From: an uncultured Oscillospiraceae bacterium
GTDB taxonomy: Bacteria; Bacillota; Clostridia; Oscillospirales; Ruminococcaceae
DNA: 31,254 bases
Direction of reading: 5' to 3'
NCBI GenBank assembly: GCA_900552945.1
Contig: USBI01000017.1
Span: 1 to 31,254, forward strand
Positions within the stretch are counted from its first letter, which is position 1, and each line of letters opens with the position of its first letter. Shown here one piece after another: positions 6,893-15,421 of the stretch. The notes beneath the pieces were generated by a model that was not told the DNA's origin, made no database searches, and saw nothing but the letters and a program-made list of their open reading frames with translations. A program made the translations under genes and the position numbers.

Positions 6893-7315
6893 ATGAACCA
6901 GCTTCTTTTTGCCGATCTGCCCAGCGTGATCTGCACCATATTAAACGCAGGACTTCTTTCCTACCTGATCTTTGTGCTGATTTGGAACAAACAAAGCAAA
7001 CACTGGAACATAAAGCTGCTGTTTCTGGTGCTCATGTGCAGCGGCTGCGGGGTCGCCGCACTCTTCCGGGACGGCTATCTCACGCTTCCGTTAGCCGATT
7101 TTCTCACAGACGGGTTCAACGACGGCATCTTTGAGCTTGGCAGCGTTCCCGTCATCCTCTGGCTGAGCGGCTGGTCCGCGTCACTGATCTGTGCGGCTGC
7201 CGGCTTGATCCAATCGCACAAGCACAGAAAAAAGGCCTGCTTCTGGGCATGTGCCCTGCTTTTTCTGGCGGCGCTCCTGCAGTTTGAAGGTTTTCGCGCG
7301 GCGCTCATCCTGTAA
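6893..7315 (+). CDS. Small integral membrane protein, unknown function
   Basis: A 140-residue hydrophobic protein with about four predicted membrane segments (near residues 8-30, 40-57, 84-105 and 115-135). A short basic loop (SHKHRKKA) separates the last two, suggesting a cytoplasmic face there. GGAGGTGA five bases before the ATG and a consensus promoter at 6834-6862 make it a real, well-expressed gene. I recognise no family. It is monocistronic, ending in a terminator shared with the convergent HPr-like gene. Confidence 0.75.
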   Translation: MNQLLFADLPSVICTILNAGLLSYLIFVLIWNKQSKHWNIKLLFLVLMCSGCGVAALFRDGYLTLPLADFLTDGFNDGIFELGSVPVILWLSGWSASLICAAAGLIQSHKHRKKACFWACALLFLAALLQFEGFRAALIL

Positions 7316-7333
7316 ACGCTCCTTTATAAAGCA

Positions 7334-7362
7334 AAAAGGAGGCAAATGCCTCCTTCCTTCTT
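7334..7362. terminator. Bidirectional terminator
   Basis: AAGGAGGCA (7336-7344) pairs with TGCCTCCTT (7347-7355). T-rich sequence follows on both strands, between the convergent membrane-protein and HPr-like genes. Confidence 0.8.
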
Positions 7363-7382
7363 TCTATCAGATCGCACACCAA

Positions 7383-7613
7383 TTAATCCACAATAAACGG
7401 TTTGATTTCGTTGAGGAATGCATCTGGGGTTTCGGAGTGGATTTCCATTTTAATGGGTTTGGAAAGATCCAGGCTGAAAATACCCATAATGGACTTCGCA
7501 TCAACCGCATACCGACCAGAGACCAAATCTACATCAAAGTCGTATTTGGTAACGATATTTACAAAGGTTTTCACGTCATTGATGGTTGCTAACATAACAG
7601 ATACGCTTTTCAT
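7383..7613 (-). CDS. HPr-like protein lacking the phosphorylatable histidine
   Basis: A 76-residue HPr-fold protein. The second half matches HPr closely (TKYDFDVDL, then AKSIMGIFSLDL), including the regulatory serine region (Ser41, equivalent to Ser46). At the catalytic position where HPr has His15-Ala-Arg17-Pro, this protein has Thr10-Ile-Asn12-Asp, so it cannot accept phosphate from Enzyme I in the PTS. This resembles Crh of Bacillus, which has Gln15 and acts only as a CcpA cofactor when its serine is phosphorylated. Whether this protein does so is inference. It has a strong AAGGAGG site, a TTGACT/TATAGT promoter and a palindrome over the transcription start. It is divergent from mtaB. Confidence 0.88.
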   Translation of the reverse strand: MKSVSVMLATINDVKTFVNIVTKYDFDVDLVSGRYAVDAKSIMGIFSLDLSKPIKMEIHSETPDAFLNEIKPFIVD

Positions 7614-7642
7614 TAAGATTCCTCCTTAAAATACATGCGATG

Positions 7643-7663
7643 ATATAGGAATATTACCTATAT
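7643..7663. promoter_or_regulatory. Palindrome over the HPr-like gene transcription start (candidate operator)
   Basis: ATATAGG (7643-7649) and CCTATAT (7657-7663) form a perfect 7-bp inverted repeat with a 7-base centre. With the -10 box at 7673-7668 (minus strand), transcription should begin near 7661, inside the right arm. A repressor bound here would block initiation. Confidence 0.5.
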
Positions 7664-7667
7664 TTAG

Positions 7668-7696
7668 ACTATAACAGCATCAGACTTTTTAGTCAA
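7668..7696 (-). promoter_or_regulatory. Promoter of the HPr-like gene
   Basis: Minus-strand TTGACT (7696-7691), 17 bases, TATAGT (7673-7668), with TG one base before the -10. Confidence 0.85.
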
Positions 7697-7703
7697 CTGC
7701 TAA

Positions 7704-7732
7704 TTGTAAATATCGGCAAAATAAATTATAAT
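7704..7732 (+). promoter_or_regulatory. Promoter of mtaB-purL
   Basis: TTGTAA (7704-7709), 17 bases, TATAAT (7727-7732). It lies back to back with the HPr-like promoter; only 7 bases separate the two -35 boxes. Confidence 0.8.
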
Positions 7733-7782
7733 AAACTTATTACATCGTTAAAAATACAAAAAATTTACAGGGGTTTAAACGC

Positions 7783-9072
7783 ATGCGCATTGCTTTTTAT
7801 ACATTGGGGTGTAAAGTGAATCAGTATGAAACAGAACTGCTCTCTACCCTTTTTCACAAAGAAGGGTTCGACGTGGTTTCTCCCCATGATGAAGCAGACG
7901 TTTATGTGGTAAACTCCTGCACGGTCACTTCTTCCGGAGACGCTAAAACCCGTAAGGTCCTGCACCGTTTCAAACGGGAACATCCCGGAGCGCTCATTGC
8001 CTTGACCGGCTGTTTTCCGCAGGCGTTCCCCGACGCGGCGGAGAAGCTGACCGAGGCACAGGTCATCACCGGGGCACGCAACCGGAGAGGGCTGGTGGGT
8101 GCGGTCCAGCGCGCGCTGTCTACCGGCGAACGGATCGTTGAAATCAACGCACACACCAAAGACGAGCCGTTTGAGCAAATGGCCGTGGAAGCATTCGCTG
8201 AACGAACGAGAGCGTTTGTCAAGATCGAAGACGGCTGTGAACGTTACTGTGCTTACTGCATCATCCCGAAAGCACGCGGATTCATCCGTTCCAAACCGTT
8301 GGACGAACTGGTAAACGAGGTGCGGGAACTGGCTGCCAACGGGTACCTGGAAGTGGTACTGGTTGGCATCAATCTCTCTTCCTACGGAAAAGACCTCGGC
8401 CTGCGGCTGATCGACGCGCTGCGTGCGGTCTGTTCAGTGAGCAGCATCGAACGGGTGCGGCTGGGTTCGCTGGAACCGGAGCTGCTTTCCGATGAGGACA
8501 TCGCCGAAATGGCCAAACTCAAAAAGCTCTGCCCGCAGTTTCATCTGTCCCTGCAAAGCGGGTGCGATGAGACTCTTAAGCGGATGAACCGGCACTATGA
8601 CACCGCCGAGTACGCCCGCATCGTAAACCGGCTGCGGGAAGCCTTCCCAGGTTGCGCCATCACGACCGATATTATGGTCGGTTTCCCCGGCGAAACGGAG
8701 GAAGAATTTGCAAAATCGCTTGCTTTCGCACAGCAGATCGGCTTTGCAAAAGCGCATGTGTTCGCCTACTCGGTCCGTGCGGGCACACGAGCCGCGACCA
8801 TGCCGGATCAGCTCACCAACGCCCAAAAAGAGGAGCGCAGCGCCCGGATGATACAGACGACCGGCGCCACTGCCGCCGCGTACCTGAAGGCACAGATCGG
8901 GACCGTTCAGCCGGTGCTGTTCGAATCCCGGGTGGGAGAATTCGGCTTTGAGGGCTACACACCCAGCTACTCCCCTGTTTCGGTCGCTTCCAGCGAACCG
9001 CTGTCCGGAACCATCCGGAAGGTAAAAATTGTCGACGCCACCGAGAGCGGATGCATCGGTGAACTCATATAA
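7783..9072 (+). CDS. mtaB: tRNA (t6A37) methylthiotransferase MtaB
   Basis: A 429-residue radical-SAM methylthiotransferase that converts t6A to ms2t6A at position 37 of ANN-decoding tRNAs. The N-terminal UPF0004 domain carries the three cysteines of the auxiliary 4Fe-4S cluster (Cys10 in TLGCKVNQYE, Cys46 in NSCTVT, Cys77 in TGCFPQ). The radical-SAM motif is CERYCAYC (Cys152, 156, 159). The TRAM-like C-terminus (from about 370) is short. TLGCKVNQYE distinguishes MtaB from MiaB and RimO. It is followed 32 bases later by purL on the same strand with no terminator between, so the two are probably cotranscribed. Confidence 0.95.
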   Translation: MRIAFYTLGCKVNQYETELLSTLFHKEGFDVVSPHDEADVYVVNSCTVTSSGDAKTRKVLHRFKREHPGALIALTGCFPQAFPDAAEKLTEAQVITGARNRRGLVGAVQRALSTGERIVEINAHTKDEPFEQMAVEAFAERTRAFVKIEDGCERYCAYCIIPKARGFIRSKPLDELVNEVRELAANGYLEVVLVGINLSSYGKDLGLRLIDALRAVCSVSSIERVRLGSLEPELLSDEDIAEMAKLKKLCPQFHLSLQSGCDETLKRMNRHYDTAEYARIVNRLREAFPGCAITTDIMVGFPGETEEEFAKSLAFAQQIGFAKAHVFAYSVRAGTRAATMPDQLTNAQKEERSARMIQTTGATAAAYLKAQIGTVQPVLFESRVGEFGFEGYTPSYSPVSVASSEPLSGTIRKVKIVDATESGCIGELI

Positions 9073-9104
9073 ATCACCCTGAACAATATAAAGTGGAGGA
9101 TTAT

Positions 9105-12100
9105 ATGTCTGTTTTTCGAATTTATGTTGAAAAGAAACCTCAGTTTGCCGTAGAGGCAAAAAACCTGCTTGCCGACATTCAGACGGCACTGCGTCCGGAA
9201 GGTCTGACCGGCCTGCGGATCATCAATCGGTATGATGTGGAAGGCATTTCCAAACAGGATTTTGCCCTTGCAACGCCGACCATTTTTTCAGAGCCGCCGG
9301 TCGACACCGTCTATTATGACCTGCCGAAAGCCAAAAAGAGCCACATGTTCGCCACCGAATACCTCCCGGGCCAGTTTGACCAGCGGGCGGATTCCTGTGA
9401 ACAGTGCATCCAACTGCTCACTCAGGGCGAACGCCCGCGCGTGCGCACCGCAAGACTCTACCTGCTGGACGGCAACGTTTCCGCAGAGGATGTGGAACGC
9501 ATCAAGTCGTATGTCATCAACCCGGTGGAAAGCCGCGAAGCATCCCTCTCCACCTATGATACACTGGATGTAAAATACAAGATCCCGACTACTGTCGAAA
9601 CGCTCGACGGTTTCACCAGTCTGGATGAAGCCGGGCTGGCGGAGTTTGTAAAAAACTACGCGCTTGCCATGGACCTGGACGACATTAAATTCTGCCAGAA
9701 TTATTTCAAACAGACCGAGCAACGCGACCCGACCATCACCGAGATCCGGATGATCGACACCTATTGGTCGGACCACTGCCGCCACACCACCTTCCTCACC
9801 AACATTGACAAGGTGACCATCCACTCGGATTATATTCGCAAAACCTTTGATGAATACCTCCTCACCCGCGAAGAGCTGTACAAAGGCCGTACCGACAAGC
9901 CGATGACCCTGATGGACCTTGCCACCATCGCGGCGAAAAAGCTCAAAAAAGAGGGCATTTTGAAGGATCTGGACGAATCGGAAGAGATCAATGCCTGCTC
10001 GGTACATATCGACGTGGAAGTCAACGGCAAAACCGAACAATGGCTGCTCATGTTCAAGAATGAGACCCACAACCACCCAACCGAGATCGAACCGTTTGGC
10101 GGCGCGGCGACCTGCCTGGGCGGCGCCATCCGTGACCCGCTTTCCGGCCGTTCCTACGTTTATCAGGCCATGCGTGTCACCGGCGCTTCCAACCCGCTCG
10201 TTCCGGTGGAAGAAACCATCCCCGGCAAGCTGCCACAGAGAAAGATCACCGTCGGAGCGGCACAGGGTTACAGCTCCTACGGCAACCAGATCGGCCTTGC
10301 AACCGGTCAGGTAGCGGAAGTGTATCATCCCGGCTATATGGCCAAACGCCTTGAGATCGGTGCGGTCGTAGGTGCGGCGCCGGTCGAAAACGTGGTACGC
10401 ATCCGCCCGGAGCCGTCCGACGTTATCATCCTGCTGGGCGGAAAGACCGGCCGTGACGGCTGCGGCGGCGCAACCGGTTCTTCCAAATCCCACACAGCGG
10501 AATCGCTGGAAAACTGCGGCGCAGAGGTACAGAAGGGCAATCCGCCGGAAGAGCGCAAATTGCAGCGCCTGTTCCGGAACCCGGAAGCGACCCGTCTCAT
10601 CAAACGCTGCAACGACTTCGGCGCAGGCGGTGTTTCGGTCGCCATCGGCGAACTGGCCGACGGACTTCTGATCGACCTTGACGCGGTCCCGAAAAAGTAC
10701 GACGGCCTTGACGGCACCGAACTCGCCATCTCTGAATCACAGGAACGTATGGCAGTTGTTGTCGCTAAAGAGGATGCTGACGCGTTCATCGCGCTCGCTT
10801 CCAAAGAAAACCTGCTTGCCACCAAAGTGGCTGTTGTCACCGAAGAGCCGCGCTTAAAGATGAACTGGTGCGGAAACACCATTGTTGACCTTTCCAGAGA
10901 GTTCCTCAACTCCAACGGTGCGACCAAATACACCGATATCGAGGTGGAAGAACCTACCCTTTCCCCGGTGCACGATTACAAAAATACCGCGGAAAACTGG
11001 AAAAAGCTCATGACCGAGCTCAACGTCTGCTCTCAGAAAGGCCTTGTAGAGCGGTTTGACTCCACCATCGGCGCTTCCACCGTGCTCATGCCGTACGGCG
11101 GTGTGCTTCAGACCACGCCTTCTCAGGCGATGGCTGCGAAAATCCCGGTGCTCCACGGCGAGACCAACACCTCTTCTCTGATGGGCTGGGGCTTCAACCC
11201 CGACTTGAGCGCACAGAGCCCTTATCACGGCGCGGTTTACGCGGTGGTCGAATCGGTGGCGAAGGTCGTTGCGGCAGGCGGTTCCCGCAAACAGTGCTGG
11301 CTGACCTTCCAGGAGTATTTTGAGCGGACTCAGAACACCCCGACCCGTTGGGGCAAACCGCTTTCAGCGTTACTTGGCGCTTACAGTGTGCAGAATGGTC
11401 TTGGCATCGGTTCCATCGGCGGAAAAGACTCCATGTCCGGTACGTTTGAACACATTGATGTTCCGCCGACGCTGGTTTCCTTTGCTGTATCGGTCGCCGA
11501 CGCGGAAAAGATCATCTCGCCGGAATTTAAACAGGTGGGCAATCAGGTCGTCCTCTTCCTGCCGGAGTATGACGAAAACGGTCTGCCGGTGTACGAGAGC
11601 CTGAAAAAGACCTTTGACGCCGTTGAGGCACTCATTCGGGACGGAAACGCGAAATCCGCCTGGGCACTGGGTTACGGCGGCGTTGCAGAAGGCATTGCAA
11701 AAATGTGCTTCGGAAACCTGATGGGTTTCCGTTTCATCAAAGATATTCCGGACGAACTGATGTTCAACCCAGTTTACGGCGGCTTCATTGTGGAGCTCAA
11801 CGGCAAGCGCCGTCCGCAGGCAGACTGCGAAGTGATCGGCCTTGTGGCGGATAACAACAGCATCCATCTCAACAACGGAGAGGAGATTTCCGTTAAGGAA
11901 CTGCTCAAAGCGACCGAAGCTGTGCTTGAACCAGTCTTCCCCATTTATTCTGACACCAAAGAACAACCGGTCGAAGCGTTTTCCTACACTGCAGGAGAGC
12001 GAAAAGCGCCTGCTGTGAAGGCTGCTAAGCCGAAGGTCCTGATTCCGGTCTTCCCGGGAACCAACTGTGAGTATGACACCGCCCGCGCGTTTGAAAACGC

Positions 12101-12824
12101 AGGTGCTGAACCGGAGATCTTCGTCATCCGCAACCTGACAAGCGAGCAGATCCACGAATCGCTCGACGAATTCGTAAAACGGGTCAATGAGTCGCAGATC
12201 GTCATGATCCCGGGCGGATTCTCCGGCGGTGATGAACCGGAAGGCTCCGCGAAATTCATCACCAGCTTCTTCCGTAATCCCCGTCTGAAAGACGCGGTCC
12301 ACGAACTGCTCAAACAGCGTGATGGCCTGATGCTGGGTATCTGCAACGGATTCCAGGCACTGGTTAAACTGGGGCTTGTTCCTTACGGTGAGATCGTTGA
12401 CCTGACCGAAGAGGCCCCGACCCTTACCTTCAACGAGATCGGCCGCCATCAGTCGATGATGGTCAACACCCGTATTGCTTCCAACAAATCCCCATGGCTG
12501 ATGCACACCAAGGTGGGCGACGTTCATCGGATCGCCATTTCTCACGGCGAGGGCCGCTTTGTTGCCAGCGAGGAGCTGATCCGCCAAATGGCGGAAAACG
12601 GGCAGATTGCCACCCAGTACATTGACCTTGCGGGCGAACCGACTTATAGCATCCGCTTCAACCCGAACGCTTCGGTCTGCGCGATCGAAGGCATTACCTC
12701 CCCGGACGGACGCGTGCTTGGTAAAATGGGGCACAGCGAGCGAATGGGCAACTATGTATGCAAAAATGTACCAGGTGTTAAAGATCAGTTAATCTTTAAA
12801 GCAGGGGTAGATTATTTCGCCTGA
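9105..12824 (+). CDS. purL: Phosphoribosylformylglycinamidine synthase, single-chain
   Basis: A 1239-residue FGAM synthase, which converts FGAR, glutamine and ATP to FGAM in purine synthesis. All parts are fused: an N-terminal PurS-like region, two AIRS-type ATP-binding halves (NHPTEIEPFGGAATCLGGAI near residue 325; a second repeat around GSIGGKDSMSG) and a C-terminal class-I glutamine amidotransferase with Cys1080 (LGICNGFQ) and the His1147/Glu1149 pair (SHGEGRF). This length and fusion match the single-molecule form known mainly from Clostridia and streptococci. The start at 9105 has GGAGG just upstream; a GTG at 9093 is rejected because it precedes the ribosome-binding site. No other pur gene is adjacent. 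Confidence 0.97.
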   Translation: MSVFRIYVEKKPQFAVEAKNLLADIQTALRPEGLTGLRIINRYDVEGISKQDFALATPTIFSEPPVDTVYYDLPKAKKSHMFATEYLPGQFDQRADSCEQCIQLLTQGERPRVRTARLYLLDGNVSAEDVERIKSYVINPVESREASLSTYDTLDVKYKIPTTVETLDGFTSLDEAGLAEFVKNYALAMDLDDIKFCQNYFKQTEQRDPTITEIRMIDTYWSDHCRHTTFLTNIDKVTIHSDYIRKTFDEYLLTREELYKGRTDKPMTLMDLATIAAKKLKKEGILKDLDESEEINACSVHIDVEVNGKTEQWLLMFKNETHNHPTEIEPFGGAATCLGGAIRDPLSGRSYVYQAMRVTGASNPLVPVEETIPGKLPQRKITVGAAQGYSSYGNQIGLATGQVAEVYHPGYMAKRLEIGAVVGAAPVENVVRIRPEPSDVIILLGGKTGRDGCGGATGSSKSHTAESLENCGAEVQKGNPPEERKLQRLFRNPEATRLIKRCNDFGAGGVSVAIGELADGLLIDLDAVPKKYDGLDGTELAISESQERMAVVVAKEDADAFIALASKENLLATKVAVVTEEPRLKMNWCGNTIVDLSREFLNSNGATKYTDIEVEEPTLSPVHDYKNTAENWKKLMTELNVCSQKGLVERFDSTIGASTVLMPYGGVLQTTPSQAMAAKIPVLHGETNTSSLMGWGFNPDLSAQSPYHGAVYAVVESVAKVVAAGGSRKQCWLTFQEYFERTQNTPTRWGKPLSALLGAYSVQNGLGIGSIGGKDSMSGTFEHIDVPPTLVSFAVSVADAEKIISPEFKQVGNQVVLFLPEYDENGLPVYESLKKTFDAVEALIRDGNAKSAWALGYGGVAEGIAKMCFGNLMGFRFIKDIPDELMFNPVYGGFIVELNGKRRPQADCEVIGLVADNNSIHLNNGEEISVKELLKATEAVLEPVFPIYSDTKEQPVEAFSYTAGERKAPAVKAAKPKVLIPVFPGTNCEYDTARAFENAGAEPEIFVIRNLTSEQIHESLDEFVKRVNESQIVMIPGGFSGGDEPEGSAKFITSFFRNPRLKDAVHELLKQRDGLMLGICNGFQALVKLGLVPYGEIVDLTEEAPTLTFNEIGRHQSMMVNTRIASNKSPWLMHTKVGDVHRIAISHGEGRFVASEELIRQMAENGQIATQYIDLAGEPTYSIRFNPNASVCAIEGITSPDGRVLGKMGHSERMGNYVCKNVPGVKDQLIFKAGVDYFA

Positions 12825-12837
12825 TTCGTGTATGATA

Positions 12838-12868
12838 GGAAGTGCGGTTTTTCCGCACTTCCTTTTTT
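12838..12868 (+). terminator. Terminator after purL
   Basis: GGAAGTGCGG (12838-12847) pairs with CCGCACTTCC (12853-12862) around a T5 loop, followed by six T. Confidence 0.92.
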
Positions 12869-12897
12869 GTTAAATTACGCAGTCAGGAGGCTTTCCC

Positions 12898-13737
12898 TTG
12901 GCGAAATTCATTGAAAAGATCAAATCCGCTCCCAAAAAAGATAAAATCAAATTCGCTGTTTTACTTGGGTTCATTCTTGTTACGCTGATCGTTGCGGCTA
13001 TTTTGTTTCCATATATTCTTTCGCTTGGCAACAAAGATGTTCGGGATTCCGTAAAAGATCAGATCCTTTCCTTTGGCATTTGGGGATGGCTCATCTTCGT
13101 TGCGCTGCAGGCATTTCAAATTGTGTTCGCGATCATCCCCGGCGAGCCGATCGAAGTAATCGGCGGTCTGTTATATGGCCCTTGGGGAGGACTGGCAGCC
13201 TGTCTGTTGGGGTCATTGCTCGGCACAGTCCTCATCTACTACCTGGTAAAGCTGTTGGGGTACTCGTTTATCAGCCGAATGATCGACGTAAAAAAGACAG
13301 AGCGGTTTAAATTCCTGCACAACAACAAGCGGCTGAACGTGATCATCTTCATCCTCTTTTTTATTCCCGGCACCCCAAAGGATGTTTTGTCTTACGTGAT
13401 CCCATTAACCGCCGTAAAGCCCATGCAGTATTTTATCATCACAACGATCGCGCGCATTCCTTCTGTTATTACATCAACTTATGCCGGTTCTGCAATCGAT
13501 AACGAGGAATGGATCAAAATGGCTGTCATCTTTATCATAACGGGTGCAGTAGCCATTGTCGGTATAATATTTAACGACAAGATCATCAACTTCTTCAGCC
13601 GTGTCAAACAGGCCGAACACGAAAAGCTGGAATCGGTTGCCGCCACGGTTAAAAAGAAAGCGGAACACAGCAAAAAAGCTCATTCCGATCAAACGCTGAA
13701 CAAAGAAAACACCCCTGAACACAAGCAAACACTTTAA
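12898..13737 (+). CDS. TVP38/TMEM64 (DedA-like) membrane protein
   Basis: A 279-residue polytopic membrane protein of the VTT/SNARE-associated (DedA superfamily) type. The signature GEPIEVIGGLLYGPWGG and LLGSLLGTVLIYYLVKLLG re-entrant region lies near residues 82-120, and FFIPGTPKDVLSYVIPLT at about 157-174. About five or six membrane segments precede a long charged, lysine-rich cytoplasmic tail (residues 235-279). DedA relatives are linked to lipid-carrier flipping and membrane potential; the role here is unproven. The TTG start is set by AGGAGG 7 bases upstream. No promoter was found after the purL terminator 30 bases before, so expression may depend on read-through. Confidence 0.88.
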   Translation: MAKFIEKIKSAPKKDKIKFAVLLGFILVTLIVAAILFPYILSLGNKDVRDSVKDQILSFGIWGWLIFVALQAFQIVFAIIPGEPIEVIGGLLYGPWGGLAACLLGSLLGTVLIYYLVKLLGYSFISRMIDVKKTERFKFLHNNKRLNVIIFILFFIPGTPKDVLSYVIPLTAVKPMQYFIITTIARIPSVITSTYAGSAIDNEEWIKMAVIFIITGAVAIVGIIFNDKIINFFSRVKQAEHEKLESVAATVKKKAEHSKKAHSDQTLNKENTPEHKQTL

Positions 13738-13776
13738 AAAAACCCCCAAACGCTTTTAAAAAGTGTTTGGGGGTTT
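13738..13776. terminator. Bidirectional terminator
   Basis: A long stem, AAACCCCCAAACGC with its near-complement ending in GGGGGTTT (13739-13776), starts right at the stop codon of the TVP38-like gene. A/T-rich runs lie on both sides. Confidence 0.85.
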
Positions 13777-13794
13777 CACAATTGCATTAATTTA

Positions 13795-13832
13795 AAACAA
13801 AAAAGAACAGGATGATTCATCCTGTTCTTTTT
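13795..13832 (-). terminator. Terminator of the tRNA-Phe/tRNA-Gly transcript
   Basis: A 12-bp perfect stem AAGAACAGGATG / CATCCTGTTCTT (13803-13814 with 13818-13829), with T-runs on either strand, lies four bases past the tRNA-Gly 3' end. Confidence 0.88.
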
Positions 13833-13836
13833 CTTA

Positions 13837-13912
13837 TGGAGCGGGTTACGAGGCTCGAACTCGCTACCTCCACCTTGGCAAGGTGGCGCTCTACCAGATG
13901 AGCTAAACCCGC
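13837..13912 (-). tRNA. tRNA-Gly (anticodon GCC)
   Basis: A 76-base cloverleaf with encoded CCA. Acceptor GCGGGTT/AACCCGC is perfect. The anticodon loop TTGCCAA lies between CCACC and GGTGG and the T-loop is GTTCGAGCC. It is second in the pair, three bases after tRNA-Phe. Confidence 0.97.
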
Positions 13913-13915
13913 ATA

Positions 13916-13991
<76 letters not shown>

Positions 13992-14023
13992 GTCTGCAAA
14001 GCTTCGTATCAGCGACGAAATAT

Positions 14024-14052
14024 ATTCTACATCATTCTTGTTATTTTGTCAA
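14024..14052 (-). promoter_or_regulatory. Promoter of the tRNA-Phe/tRNA-Gly transcript
   Basis: Minus-strand TTGACA (14052-14047), 17 bases, TAGAAT (14029-14024), 32 bases before tRNA-Phe. Confidence 0.87.
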
Positions 14053-14201
14053 GTACTGTTTTAAAATTTCTTTTTCACTTTTATTTCCCCTCAAATTACC
14101 CGGTTCATTTAGACGATGAGTTCAATTTTATAATGCCAATCAATCTTTTTTCATATAGATTCTATGAAAATACAAAAAACAGATGAAAAATTCACAGAAT
14201 A

Positions 14202-14210
14202 TGCTATAAT
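14202..14210 (+). promoter_or_regulatory. Extended -10 promoter of the flippase-like gene
   Basis: TG-C-TATAAT followed by AAT, matching the block before the CarD-like gene (5239). No good -35 box is present. It is 55 bases before the GTG start. Confidence 0.6.
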
Positions 14211-14264
14211 AATGAAGATTGAGTAGTCAGACGATTTGTTCCAATTCTTAAAGGGAGTTAAATT

Positions 14265-15320
14265 GTGAAAAAAAAGATTAATATTGCATTTGTTTCCGCT
14301 TCGATTATTGCACTGATCGCCTACGTTGTTCTGGTAGACGGAGTCGATAACATTTTAACTGTATGGCGAATGGCAAACAAATGGTGGCTGCTTTGCGGAG
14401 TTGTTGCCATGCTGGTTTACTGGTTGTTTGAAGCAGGTATCCTGCACGACATTACCAAATCGTACCACCCCATGCAGCGGTTCAGACAAACACTGCGCAC
14501 TTCCATGATCGGTCAGCTGTTCAACTGCATCACACCATTCGCGAGCGGCGGACAACCGCTACAGGCATACGACATGGTCAAATGCGGCGTTCCGATCGGC
14601 GTGGCGACCTGCTCGCTGCTGATCAAGTTCATTGTTTATCAAACCGCGTTGACTTTAGCGTCCATCGTTGTTCTGATTTTTAAATTTTCCGAATTTTCAA
14701 AGGAAGTAAGCGGGTTTATCTACCTGGTATTCATCGGTTTTTTAGTCAACTTCGCAGTGCTGGCCTTTCTTTTTTGCATTGGATTTTTTAAGAAGTTCAC
14801 CATTAAAATTGTATGTGGATTTATTAAGTTTCTGGGAAAACTGCGTATTTTCAAACACGTCGACCAGAAGCTGGAACATGCTTTGGTGGAGATTGACGAA
14901 TTTTACGACGGCTTCCAAAAAATTCGGCATAATAAAAAAATGTTCGTGCTCAACGTGCTTGCGTCTGTTGCACAGGTCGTTATTTACAGCGCGATCCCTT
15001 ATTTGATCTATTTGTCTTTTGACGGCACCGGCTATGGTTTCTTTGATGTTGTTGCCGCGCAGATCTTTGTAGCGATGATCACAGCATTTGTGCCGCTTCC
15101 GGGCGCGATTGGAGGAGCGGAGGTCAGCTTTTACATGTTCTTCCAAATCTTTTTTCCGTCCAATCAGCTCAACATGGCCATTCTTCTCTGGCGTCTGCTC
15201 ACCTTCTATTTTCCCATCGTTATGGGGTTGCTCTTCTACATGCGTTCCAGAACACCGGGAGAAAAACAGCCCGACGAGGATGAGCTTTGCCTTGAAAAAA
15301 GCAATGAGCAGAACCGATGA
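14265..15320 (+). CDS. Lysylphosphatidylglycerol synthase-type membrane protein (MprF/AglD N-terminal domain, flippase-like)
   Basis: A 351-residue protein made almost entirely of membrane segments (about eight), matching the LPG_synthase_TM/UPF0104 domain. The conserved loops are visible as PFASGGQPLQAYDM (near residue 91) and FVPLPGAIGGAEVSFYMFF (near residue 272). There is no C-terminal aminoacyl-transferase domain, so it cannot itself synthesise lysyl-PG; stand-alone domains of this type are thought to move lipids or act with polysaccharide enzymes. A short charged tail (SRTPGEKQPDEDELCLEK) faces the cytoplasm. The GTG start has AAAGGGAG upstream. The NSS symporter follows after a weak terminator. 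Confidence 0.88.
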   Translation: MKKKINIAFVSASIIALIAYVVLVDGVDNILTVWRMANKWWLLCGVVAMLVYWLFEAGILHDITKSYHPMQRFRQTLRTSMIGQLFNCITPFASGGQPLQAYDMVKCGVPIGVATCSLLIKFIVYQTALTLASIVVLIFKFSEFSKEVSGFIYLVFIGFLVNFAVLAFLFCIGFFKKFTIKIVCGFIKFLGKLRIFKHVDQKLEHALVEIDEFYDGFQKIRHNKKMFVLNVLASVAQVVIYSAIPYLIYLSFDGTGYGFFDVVAAQIFVAMITAFVPLPGAIGGAEVSFYMFFQIFFPSNQLNMAILLWRLLTFYFPIVMGLLFYMRSRTPGEKQPDEDELCLEKSNEQNR

Positions 15321-15351
15321 GCGGCAGTGCTTTCATCTTTGCCGTTTTTTT
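15321..15351 (+). terminator. Probable terminator
   Basis: CGGCA (15322-15326) and TGCCG (15340-15344), then seven T. The stem is short, so some read-through into the symporter gene is likely. Confidence 0.55.
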
Positions 15352-15421
15352 ATCCAACCGCTGTATTGGGTTCTTGCAGACAATATAAAAACAAATCAAT
15401 AAAAAACAGGACGTGAGTCTT

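Noticed and set aside
7783..9072. MiaB or RimO instead of MtaB
   Set aside because: The N-terminal TLGCKVNQYE motif and the short C-terminus match MtaB (t6A methylthiotransferase), not MiaB or RimO.
11370..12734. 454-residue minus-strand frame inside purL
   Set aside because: Antisense shadow of a conserved enzyme domain; composition is not protein-like and there is no promoter or ribosome-binding site.
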